From NCBI GenBank assembly GCA_022605405.1, contig JABYQQ010000004.1, forward strand, positions 2,728,001-2,792,000: DNA of 64,000 bases, in the 5' to 3' direction. Source of the stretch: Earliella scabrosa. Taxonomy: Eukaryota > Basidiomycota > Agaricomycetes > Polyporales > Polyporaceae. The translations under genes and the position numbers were made by a program. This document shows positions 11,742 through 21,732 of this stretch, piece by piece. Each line of letters starts with the position of its first letter. Within the stretch, counting starts at the first letter, position 1. The notes below the pieces were generated by a model. That model was not told the origin of the DNA. It worked only from the letters and a program-made list of their open reading frames with translations, and did not search any database.

Positions 11742-12152
11742 GCCACAGGCGAGGTTTCATTGCCATTCTTTGTATATCCACGTATACACAGACAGACCAG
11801 ACCACATGAGCGCCTTTCATGTGTGGGTGCCGTCCTTGCCAAGGCTGGCTGGATTGAGTCTTGGTCGGTCTTGATCCACTGCCAGCACTGCTTCGGACTA
11901 CGCGGTCGTCAAAATCGAACCCAAACGGGTTGTGAATAGAACCGACTGGGCACATGGATCGTCATGCGTCGAACCCAGGTTGTTGACAATGTATACGCCG
12001 CGCCTTCATTGTCGCGGACACAGCTGCTCTTCAGTGTATTGATAGTTGGGCGTTACAAGGCCGACAGAACTTAGCTTCATTATTCGCAGAGCCTTAGGCA
12101 TCAGGCCGGAACTGAGCTGGCAATGTCGCGGTTCGAGAACGCGGGGTCGCGG

Positions 12153-12162
12153 CCACGTGCAC
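12153..12162 (-). promoter_or_regulatory. E-box decamer in ERG4 copy 2 promoter (inverted)
   Basis: CCACGTGCAC is the reverse complement of the decamer upstream of copy 1. It lies 164 bp before the copy 2 ATG. The flanking promoter sequence differs between the two copies. Confidence 0.4.
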
Positions 12163-12237
12163 GGCGTCGCGTCGGGAGGCGCCGGACGGATGAGTGAGAC
12201 GGCACGCGGGGCCGGACTCAAAGTCGTTCGATGCTCG

Positions 12238-12244
12238 TATAAAT
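12238..12244 (+). promoter_or_regulatory. TATA box of ERG4 copy 2
   Basis: TATAAAT lies 82 bp before the start codon at 12326. Copy 1 has no equally good TATA box at that position. Confidence 0.5.
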
Positions 12245-12325
12245 TCTGGGACGCGTCCGGGGACCGCCACGCGCCCTCGTCCCACCCGGTCCCCTCCACC
12301 GTCTCGTCCAGGTCCCGTCTCCACC

Positions 12326-14059
12326 ATGGCAGGCGCGCAGAATGGTCTTAGGCAGCGCAATGTCAACAACCTTCAGGTCTCCAGGGTCGTGGTCCCCACC
12401 GCCGAGGGCAAGAAGCGCGACCAGGAACTCGACAAGCACACCGAGTATGTCCTTGCCTTCGTCCACGCCCTCTCCGCCCAGTTCCTCACCCCACATTCCC
12501 TAGGTATGAGTTTGGTGGGCCATGGGGTGTGGTCGCCATCATGACCGGCTTCCCAATCCTCATGTACTACCTCTGGATCTGCCTTGTGTTCTATGACGGC
12601 CAGCTCGTCTACCCCACCTCGGTCGATGACATCCAACCTTTCCTCTGGCGTATGTGGGAGCACATTCGCGTGGTGCGTCCGACCGGCTCATCTGTCTCAT
12701 GCATCCGTCACCGAACATTCTGCAGGATGCCAGTCCCAATGCCTATGCATGGAAGGTCTACGGCGGCCTCATCATCTACCAGCTCTTCCTCGCATGGGTC
12801 GTTCCTGGCTACATGCAAGAAGGTCTTCCCGTCCCCTCGCTCAACTACAAGACCCTCATGTACAAGTGCAACGCCATTGGATGCATCTACATCACCATGA
12901 TCACCGCCGCGGCCCTCCACTACTACAACATCTTCCGCATGACGGCCATTATCGACAACTTCGGCCACCTCATGACTGTCGCAATGATCGTCGGGTTCGG
13001 TGTGTCGTTCTTCATGTACTTCATCACCGTCGCGACCGGGAACCAGATCCGTATGTCTGGCAACTTCATTTATGACGTGTTCATGGGTGCATGCCTGAAC
13101 CCTCGCATCGGCCCCGTCGACCTGAAGATGTGGCTCGAGGTTCGGATCCCGTGGGTCATTGTGTTCTTCATGTCCGTCTCTGGTGCATGCAAGCAATACG
13201 AGCAGTACGGCTATGTTACTCCCGTACGTGTCCCTTTCCCTGTTGTCGTCGTGCCCGGACACGTACTCACCGAAGCACAGAACATGGCCTTCATGGTTCT
13301 TGCCACCTGGCTTTACCTCAACGCTTGCGGCAAGGGTGAAGAGTGTATTCCCCAGACCTGGGACATGTTCCACGAGAAATGGGGTTTCCTTGTCATCTTC
13401 TGGAACTTCGCTGGTGTCCCCTTCGTGCGTCTTTCATCGTCCTTCCATCTTTCCCTTACGTGAAGCTCATTTTTGGTGACCTCGCTAGTCGTACATTTAC
13501 TCCGTCGTGTACATGGCTTCCCACGACCCGGCGAAGTACCGCTTCTCGACACCTGCCTACGTCGCACTCTACACCACGCTGCTCACCGCATACTACATCT
13601 GGGACACCTCCATGTCGCAGAAGAGCCGCTTCAAGATGCAGAGCCAGGGTATCACGACCTACCGGAAGACCTTCCCCCAGCTTCCATGGGGCACGCTCAC
13701 AGAACCCTCCTACATCCAAACCGCGCACGGCAACCGCCTCCTTACCGACGGCTGGTGGCGCTACTCCCGCAAGCCCGTGAGTCCTCTCCTCTGACCAACA
13801 CACATTGACCACAGGCGCCCTTGCTGACCCCATCTCCGAACCCGCGCAGAACTACGTCGCAGACTGGACAATGTCGCTCACCTGGGGCCTCTGCCAGGGC
13901 ACGTGCTCGATGATCCCCTATTTCTACTCGGTCTTCTTCATCGTCGTCCTCATCCACCGCTGCGGCCGCGACTTTGAGCGCTGCGCGGCCAAGTACGGCA
14001 AGGACTGGGACCGCTACTGCTCCATCGTCAAGTACAAGTTCATCCCCGGCATCTATTGA
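12326..14059 (+). CDS. ERG4: Delta(24(24(1)))-sterol reductase, copy 2
   Basis: Tandem paralogue of the preceding gene, with the same ER-membrane reductase family and the same five intron positions. The start is MAGAQNGLRQRNVNN. The N-terminus differs from copy 1 up to VVPTAEGKKRDQELDKHTE, then the proteins become nearly identical. Conserved features include YEFGGPWGVVAIMTGFPI, MYKCNAIGCIYITM, MTVAMIVGFGVSFFMYF, ACLNPRIGPVDLKMWLEVRI, GWWRYSRKP|NYVADWTMSLTWGL and DWDRYCSIVKYKFIPGIY. Substitutions cluster in membrane helices (TAAALHYYNIFRMTAIID against TAAVLHYCDIFRLTGLID). No truncation or lost motif is visible, so both copies look functional. Shared introns indicate a DNA-level duplication rather than retroposition. 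Confidence 0.95.
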
Positions 14060-14512
14060 GCCCTGCTTGCACCTGCACCTTTGCGGTCCCCCGGACGGGC
14101 AGGCGACCGCCGTCCATTGGTGGAATCTACATAGAATATATCCCTGCATATAATAGGTCCATGTAGTGCTCCATGTATACCTACGCCCCCTTCAAGGGCT
14201 GCTCAAAAGGGGACCTCGGTCTGAGGTATACTACGTATTAATAGAGACGCCATGCGTTCATGGCTGAAGTTGTTGTCTCTTTCTCCACTTTAATGTTCGT
14301 GTTCGTGAGCGCATCCATGTTGAAACTCAATGCTTAGAAGGAGATTGCAGGTCTGCGAGCGTGGATGTAACGCCCTCGAGAAGGGATCATACGTCCACCA
14401 CATTCACAGACTACTCTAACGACATCGACAAGTCCAAAGCCCACGCGTAAGCGGTCTAGTAAATAGTCATGCACATATAGTAGAGCCACACGAACCGTGC
14501 CCTTCCAGCCCC
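14060..14512. other. Convergent 3' flanks, ERG4 copy 2 / YVC1
   Basis: 453 bp between convergent stop codons, AT-richer than the coding DNA on either side. It holds the two 3' UTRs and no supported gene. Confidence 0.6.
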
Positions 14513-17500
14513 TCACTTCCTCAAGCTCTGCGAGATCTCCATGAGCATGTCCTCGATGCGCTTCTGCCTCTCCTCGATGCTCTCCAGCCTCCGCTCCCAA
14601 TCCCCTGCCGTCGGGGTCCCCTCCGTCTCCAACTGGCTCGCAGTCTCCCGAGGTCCCGGGCCCGACGTGGACGACGCAGGCTCTCGACCCTCCCGCTCCT
14701 CCTCCTTGATGCTCGTCCCGCGCTCGTCCGGGCTCTCCGACAGCGGCGACGACATAACCAGACCAAGGTGCGACCTCGCCGGCGGACTGTTTGTCGGGAA
14801 CCGCCTGAGCGCGGTGCTACTCTCCCCAGTCGCGCCGTACCCCTCCGGCCTGCCCGCGTGCGGCAGCGGCGGCGGCGCCGCTGCCGCATGGCCTGCGACA
14901 GAGTACGTCCGCAGCCGCCGCGGTGGGTTCGGCGCGGCGTGCATCGACATCAGCCTCCGACGCGTCGCAGGCCCGTAGCTCACCATCGCCGTCGGCGCCG
15001 GCGTACTTCCGCCCCCGCTCGCGGACCCGCTGCCCGCCACTCCGCCCGCGTCGGCCTGCGCCTGCTCCTCTGCAACGAGATCGTCGTCGACGATGAGCGG
15101 CTGGAAGATCTGCGCGAGCGGACTGGCGACCGTCTGCGCGGCGTTCAGCCCCTGCGTCACGATCGAGTTCAGGCGCGCACGCGGGAGCGGGATCTGCGGT
15201 GGACCCGGCGCGCGGACGACTTGGGGGGACGTCGACGGGCCGGGAGCTGACGACTCTGCTTTCACGGGTGAGGCAGGAACCGGGGGAGTTGAACGGCCTG
15301 TCGTCGAGCCCGAGGCGCGGCGCGCGTGTTGGGAGGCACCAGAGGCGTGACGTCGTGAGGCTTGGGAGAGACGCCGCTGTGCGATGGCGATTGGCGGGAC
15401 GTCGTCCGTCTCTTCCATATCCAATGCGCTCTCTTCCATCAATTCGTCCTCCAGTTCGAATATCTGCGCGTAGCTGTTAGCGGGGGTCATAGGCTGTAGA
15501 CTTGAGGATGTACTGACCGCGTCGATATCAGCATCTGGTCCACTAAGGCCTTCGAAGAAAGCTGCGAGAGACCAACGTCAATGGATGTTCTGCATGCCAA
15601 GCATAGCATCCTTACTCAAACGCTTCAGATGCCTCGGCAAGGTGTCGAAGATCTTCTCCGCGGCGGCAGAAACGGTCTCGTAGAAAGTGAACGCTCCAGA
15701 ACTCTTCGCCTGCCTCTCGTAGACAGCGATACAGAGCAGTATAGGAAAGCTCGTCAGGCGGATCATGAACACGTTCACCTGGAGACGACTGTGAATCTGG
15801 TGCCACGGCGCATGGTGTACGACTTACCTTGTGAAACCATCGAGGTGTCAAGATATAACTCGCTGGAAGCATGATGCAGAGCGCAGCAAGATTGACGGGG
15901 GGCTGATATGAGAACAGCGAGTCCGCTTTGACCCTGGCGAAACAGTTGAGAATGGACTTGAACAAATTTCGCTCCTACACAAACGTACCCTTCGATCGTA
16001 GATACCGCACGGCGGAACATGGCCTTGTAGTAACCAACTGTTTGTCATCGACCTCGCCATTTCATGAGTATGACTCACCTCCGCTGAAGCATCTTCATTG
16101 ATTTTGGAGAACGTGTGGGATAGGATCTAGTCCATGATTGAACATCTCGCCTTCTGCTACACCATGACGAATTAGATACTCACGGACACCAAGACTAGAA
16201 GGCGATTGTCAGACATCAATATGGCGTTATTACTGACAACGGTACGCACTAGTCAGGAGTAGCGTGTTGCTCAGGCATGCATACGCAACCATAAGCATAG
16301 GTCCGAAAACCGGATGAAACTTGGCTGTGGTGGAGGAGTGTCAGTGTCAGTACTTCGCGATGGGCCACCAAACATACTTGCGTTGTCGAACCCGCTAGCG
16401 TCCAGTCCGAACCACAGATCAAGCATCCACCAAGCGACAGTTCCGGCGCTGTACCTGATGTCCAGAGTAATGTCAATGCTGTAGTTACTTTATAGATGAC
16501 GATATGCCTAACGAACCCTGCGCCATCCTTCGCGAGACTGGAGGACTGTCAGATGAGCGTACAATGTTTTGCGCAGGATCCACTCACGTCCAGAGAGCAT
16601 ACAGAAAGCCTCCGAAGCAGAACGCCGCAATGACCATGAGAGCGACGAACTGTATCATCATGGCCCGTAGCGAGAGGACCATCATGTTGTTCTTGAACGT
16701 AACAAATGCTAATCTGGAGTAGCGCATTCGGTACAATGTCCTGGATATGAACTTGATACAGACCTGGGGAACATGAGTACTGCTATCAGAGCGAGACAGT
16801 TGATGCCCCATTCCCTTGCCCAGAGATCTATGGAAAGTGAGGAAGTGGATGTGAAACGATGCACCGTTGCAAAAACATGAGAAACGTACGGTGGTCGTAC
16901 ACTCCAAGAAGCCGCATGATCGCGTACGTGCAATAAAGAGTGACTATAGATAGATGAGATGACATTGGGTATTGTCAGCTGCCAATAACGCACCAAACGC
17001 AAGGTCGAAACCATTCTGACGGGTTGCGTTAGATGATGCTGCACACTGAGTATAGATCCTCTTACCCAGGTTCCCTTGAAGTATACTGGGCTGAAGATCA
17101 GACGACGATACGCCCTAATTGTCAACAGGCATGACGCACCTTTGATCCCGTGTTCCTGCATTGCGGCGACTTTCTCGAGAGTGAATCCCAGGGCATACAC
17201 CATGAACACCACCTCGGTGACATTGATTCGATCCGTCTCGCTGAATTCAATAGCGCACACGAAAAGAATGAATAGTATGACGAAGCTGGTCGATTTGTGA
17301 GTAGTCGTGCCATATGGAGTGGAATCGCGCTGCATACTTCATGTATTCAAGAACCGAACGTATTGCAGGTACTTTGAGGCTAGTTAAGGCCCATATGAAC
17401 TCAACCATACTGTATTGCAATGGAAAAACGGCACACATACCGGTAATGATCTAGCAATGGTGCTTTGTGGGGATCATAGAAGTGTATAGGATTACGTTTG

Positions 17501-18467
17501 TAAGTCTGCGAGTCATGGTCAGCGCATGTGACATGCGAGAGGACGGAAGACGTACATCTGAGAGTATGGAACGAGTACTCTCGGCCTGATACACAATCTT
17601 GCCACTGGGACAGGGTCTCAGCATCTCACCGACAATGGATTTATCCAAGAACCTACCTCCATATTCCGTCTATGACTTTCTGACATGGTGAGCTCTTGAT
17701 GAAGAACTTTGACTGGCTCAAGATAGCCATCTCGATGGCGTTGCCGACGCGGTCTTCCAAATCATCATCGTGTTCTTCACGAGCGCGCTCCAATAGCCCG
17801 AGCGGTGCGCCTGCATAGACCGACCAGCTCGTGGTGAGCACGAGGGCAAGTTCAAGCATGTTGTGTGCGTGTTCGCGTAGGGCCCGGACGGCCAGTATCT
17901 CGCAGAAGTCGGCCCGAGTGCGCGACAGGGCGGCGGTGGTCAAGTGCCGGTCGCGGAAGAAGTAGACGCGGTTGAGGAGCAGACAAAAGACGACGGACAT
18001 GTTCCCTTGTCGCTGTATGGCGCCATACTTCTCGAGCAGGGGACGTATGAGGGTGTATGTGAGGTCGGGGGCGGTGAGCTAGATGCAGCGAAGAGGCGGT
18101 GAGATATGATATGGATGAGATAGGAGCAGCAACGAACCGCCTCGTGAGGTAGTGGAGTATCTAGGGAGTTCTGTCTTGAGAGAGAATGATGATATGAGGT
18201 ATGTGGAACGCACCTATGAAGTGCTAGAAACAGATATGCACGGAAGCTCGTCAAGCTAGAGCACACATGAACGGAAAGAATGATTACCATGACATCCTTG
18301 GGGAGGTTGTCAATTTACGCGTCAAATTACCTACGAGCACAACTACGCACCTGTCTGATCATGTGTATAACGGGATATACCTCCGTCCCAGCAACGCTGA
18401 CCGCGCGCAAAAGAGGTTGGCGTTCTGGTGGCGCCTCGGAATCCGGCATGGCGTTCTTGACGTTCAT
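14513..18467 (-). CDS. YVC1: Yvc1-type TRP calcium channel (vacuolar)
   Basis: Fungal TRPY channel, expected to release Ca2+ from the vacuole. The gene has many small exons. Start ATG at 18465-18467 gives MNVKNAMPDSEAPPERQPLL and EVYPVIHMIRQ. I join this through a 9-nt exon (18288-18296, Asp-Val-Met) to NSLDTPLPHEA (18138-18170) and LTAPDLTYTLIRPLLEKYG. The channel core follows: YKRNPIHFYDPHKAPLLDHY, ILFILFVCAIEFSETDRINV, GFTLEKVAAMQEHGIK, MMVLSLRAMMIQFVALMVIA, then a pore-proximal HPVFGPMLMVAYACLSNTLL and LVSILSNTFSKINEDASAEA. After VKADSLFSYQPPVNLAALCI and KVNVFMIRLTSFPILLCIAV comes a long disordered tail ending in a short coiled coil (ERQKRIEDMLMEISQSLRK), as in yeast Yvc1. Family is firm; small-exon boundaries are partly inferred. 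Confidence 0.88.
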
Positions 18468-18674
18468 TCAAATGGTCATGAATTGTCGTGGGGTCGTCTT
18501 AGTGGGGCTTGAAAGTCGTGGCAGCCTTATAGCTTGATAGAGAGCAGAGCGCGTCGCTAGTGAGGGAGGACGGGGGAAGGGAGATGGGGGGGAGAGGAGA
18601 GTGAACATGAGCGGGGCGACGGTTTCTATCTCTCGGCGCGTATTCTGAAGCGAATCTAATCTAATCTACGCGAC
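18468..18674. promoter_or_regulatory. Divergent promoter, YVC1 / F-box-like gene
   Basis: 207 bp between divergent start codons. It contains a purine-rich run (about 18560-18600) and short TCTAA repeats next to the downstream ATG. No clear TATA box is seen. Confidence 0.45.
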
Positions 18675-20311
18675 ATGCGTCATGCTTCTCAGACGCTGCC
18701 TCCGACTGCCACCGTGCCAGGCTCTCACTGTCAAGCACTCATACCGCCTGTCCCATGCACGAGGATGGATGCCAGACTGCGGCTGCCCTACGATGTCCTT
18801 CTCATCATTGCATCCCACGCCTCCAATCCCACGATCCTTGCTCTCATGCGTACCTCTCGCGACCTCCACGATGACTGCGCCAAATACATCCTCGACGATA
18901 CAGTGAAGCTCGTCGACGACCACAGCATCGTCTCGTTCATCTACTTCATGCGTCTAGGCAAGCACAAGCGGTGGCGCTACGTCCGGTCTCTCACCTTTGT
19001 CGGGCAAGGCTGGCCTAGTCCCTCAATCGCAGCAGAGTTCGCTCGAGTCATCCGACGCGCATCGCACCTCGAGAGGCTGGAGTTTCAACGGGCAGAGGCC
19101 ACCCTCGGTGCGCATCCGGACCTCCCTCTCGCATTTGCTGCCATCAAGAGCATTAGACACCTGGTCATCCATGAGGGATCCCAGCACACATGTCGCATGT
19201 TGGAGGCAGCGCATTGGCCGCTCGAGACGGTCAAATTGGAGACCGCCTTGTACAAACAAAGCTGGCGGGATGCCGACAAATTTGACCGTATGCACCCCGC
19301 CTCCTTGCTCCGCAACGCCCGTTCGACGCTCAAGGCGCTGGAGTGCGATAGCTGGATAGAGTGCAGCGATGTCCTTCCCACCTATCCCGTTTACCCCGAG
19401 CTTCAAACCCTCAACATAAGTGGTGTATGGTGTCCGTCTTCTGCCCAGTGGGTTGTCACATACCCGAACCTCCGCGAGCTCATCGTACACACAATCAATG
19501 GCCATTTCATGGACGTTGGGGAAGACGACCTCATCGAACACGAAATCCATCGACGTCTCAATCTCGATGAACACTCTCACCAGACCTGCTGGAAGCAACT
19601 GGAGTCGTTCAAGGGGACCACACTCGATCTCTACCTCCTCGGTCTCCCCTGCCCCATTCGGAACCTGTCAATAGACCTGTGTGACGACTCGTGGCGGTTC
19701 TTCGAACCAGTTATCAATAATGCCAGACCTATTCATCTCCAGTTATCCCTAACACAGGCACTCGTCTGTGCAGGCACATCTGACGTTGGGCGGTGCCTGG
19801 GTTTTGCGGGCCTACAAGGTCTCAAACGCCTTGATCTGTCTGCTTCTATCACACTGCCAGAACACGATGTGAGAAATGGTCACATTGACCAATTCTTGGT
19901 GAGCAAGCTCGTTTACCCTCACATCTTGCCTGTAGCGGCTGATGTTCCACGTCAAAACCGTCGACGCAGCGCCATACCCTGGATGGAATGAAAGAACGGA
20001 CTATAGAGGAGTTCACCTTCAAGCTACTCTGCGAGAAGATACCGTACATGCGTGAGGTTTCCGTGGATCAGGAATCAGCTTCCCAGTTGCCACCCACACC
20101 AGATCCCCCGTGTCCTATCGAAGACTGGGTCTCACACGTGAATGTAGCCGAACTCGCGCGAAAGATCCTCGCAAGTGTTCCGTCCCTGAGGGTCGTCACT
20201 CTCTCCATCCAGCCCTCATCCTGGGGAGACGATGGTTGGAAGAAAAGCCAAGTACGCCGAGACAAGAACACCGGTGAAATATCTCATGTTCAACTACCCG
20301 AGACTGCATGA
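18675..20311 (+). CDS. F-box-like protein of the basidiomycete expanded family
   Basis: Probable substrate adaptor of an SCF ubiquitin ligase. The F-box-like segment is RLPYDVLLIIASHASNPTIL...RTSRDLHDDCAKYIL, directly after a second Met at 18765, which could be the true start instead of 18675. The rest is a leucine-rich, irregular repeat region (VRSLTFVGQGWPS, LERLEFQRAE, LETVKLETALY, LQTLNISGVW, LRELIVHTING, LKRLDLSASITL), typical of the large F-box families of Agaricomycetes. Reading through 19898 would end at a TGA after IPWME. An intron 19898-20009 (GTGAGC to TATAGAG) instead joins DQFL to EFTFKLLCEKIPYMREVSV and extends the protein to TGA at 20309-20311. No substrate can be proposed. Confidence 0.65.
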
Positions 20312-20832
20312 CAATGGGCTCGATGACGATCGACGTCAACATCCCCGAAGTGTCGTCAACCGCTCGAATGACCACATCGACGCGCGTTGGTACGCCAAGC
20401 GTAGACTATCACAGTGAGTTCAGCCAGTCTATCTACCTGAAAGGGTCGTACGAACTGATCTTTTGTCTAGTAGTTGATTGCACCCCCGTGGATTGCCCAA
20501 GCCTCTTTCCCTTATTGCTGCGTGCATCGTGATGGCTCCTGCATTGTCCGGCTCTTCACATCTCAACCTCGTGGGCCTCGACGACGTCACCAAGCAACAA
20601 AGACCAACCGGCGCGAGGCGTCGGCCCGACAGACAACGACGATTGGCAGGCTGCGCTATATGATCAAGCACGCAGCTCATCTCGCTCACCAATCTACCAC
20701 GAGAGCACATCGTAAGACCAGTACGTCCCCCCTCCCCTCCGCTGTATGCCCTACGACCGGTCCTAATCACCACCGCTTCCGTCTGCAGCCACCCCACTCC
20801 CTTCCCCAACAACCCCACCCCCCCCCCCCACC
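20312..20832. other. Intergenic, upstream of Gag-like gene 1
   Basis: No gene recognised. A CTGCAG acceptor-like site near 20788 suggests a 5' UTR intron of the following gene. A 12-nt C run (20818-20829) sits immediately before its ATG context. Confidence 0.45.
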
Positions 20833-21330
20833 ATGAACCAGGACATCCCAGACATCCCCGCCATCTTCTTCCCCGAGCCGCTCCGCCTCGGCACAGCCTC
20901 CTGGCCCGAGTACAAGCACGCCGTCGAGACCGCCTGCGAGCTCACCGGCGTCTCCGCCAACCTCGTCTCGGGCGCGCGCCGCCTCCCCGTCATAGACAAA
21001 GCCGAGTGGCAGCGCCAGGACGAGCTCTGCAAGGCGATCATCACGCTCAACATCAAGGACTTCCCGCGCTTCCGCATTCCCGCCGGCCGCGACGTCCCCG
21101 CGCGCGCCGTCTGGGCGCGCCTCGTCGCGATCCACTCCCCGAGCTGGTGCCAGCAGCTCACCGTGCTCGTCCTCGCCGCCCTCCTCGTGCTCGTCTTCGT
21201 GCTCGGCGCCTGGAGCCTCCTCGGCCGGATGCGGAGCTCTCCCCCGCGGGTCATGCACATGCGCGACCCGATGTGCAGCACGTTGACGTGTGCCAGGTAC
21301 CCGGCCTACTGTGCGCATCTGGGATGTTGA
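20833..21330 (+). CDS. Small Gag-like (UBN2/Copia type) protein with C-terminal membrane helix, member 1
   Basis: Single-exon protein of 165 residues with no catalytic motif. The N-terminal half reads IFFPEPLRLGTASWPEYKHA, VETACELTGV, then WQRQDELCKAIITLNI. This pattern of Leu-x-Gly, W-x-E-(Y/F)-K and a later W...D-x-x-(C/A)-(K/R)-A-x-I-x-L resembles the N-terminus of Copia Gag (UBN2/DUF4219 type). A strongly hydrophobic segment LTVLVLAALLVLVFVLGAW (residues about 113-131) predicts a membrane anchor, followed by a short basic/Cys tail. There is no protease, integrase or RT nearby. A related gene lies on the other strand at 26118-26663. That it is a domesticated or decayed Gag is inference. 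Confidence 0.6.
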   Translation: MNQDIPDIPAIFFPEPLRLGTASWPEYKHAVETACELTGVSANLVSGARRLPVIDKAEWQRQDELCKAIITLNIKDFPRFRIPAGRDVPARAVWARLVAIHSPSWCQQLTVLVLAALLVLVFVLGAWSLLGRMRSSPPRVMHMRDPMCSTLTCARYPAYCAHLGC

Positions 21331-21732
21331 GACGCACGTATGCATAAGACGGAATCGGTGTGGTGTTGGAGTCGGGTAGTGCGTCATGTCGGTACGAGCG
21401 TGTTCTGAACGTCGAGATTTTCCCTGCCTGCCTGTGAGCAGGTCTAGAATGCATCCATATCTGAGGTGGCAAAGACCACGCTGTAGTGGGATGTATGCCT
21501 TTGACAAGAATTGGATTAGCAGGGCCGCCGGGGACAGTCCCAGACGGCCCAGAACATACAATATACGTCGTACCGTACGCTAGATGGTTGGCAGTAAGCA
21601 AGTGTAAGCGCCTACATTCGGAAAGGAGGGTATCCTTAAATAGTGGGGGATGATCGTGACTGTCGTGAATGAGTTGGGTGGTGCGTGTTTGAGTGAACCA
21701 ACTTCGTCCCGTGTGTCGAAGTCGGTCGCCGC
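21331..21732. other. Convergent 3' flanks, Gag-like 1 / ARE2
   Basis: 402 bp between convergent stops. No gene or repeat is supported. Confidence 0.55.

Larger units (their letters stand above)
11742..12325. other. Spacer between the two ERG4 copies
   Basis: Holds the 3' flank of copy 1 and the promoter of copy 2. The promoter has the inverted E-box decamer (12153-12162) and a TATA box (12238-12244). No gene is supported. Confidence 0.6.

Noticed and set aside
19898..19991. Early stop of the F-box-like protein after IPWME
   Set aside because: A GTGAGC...AG intron removes it and restores a continuing leucine-rich frame (EFTFKLLCEKIPY), so I did not call a truncation.
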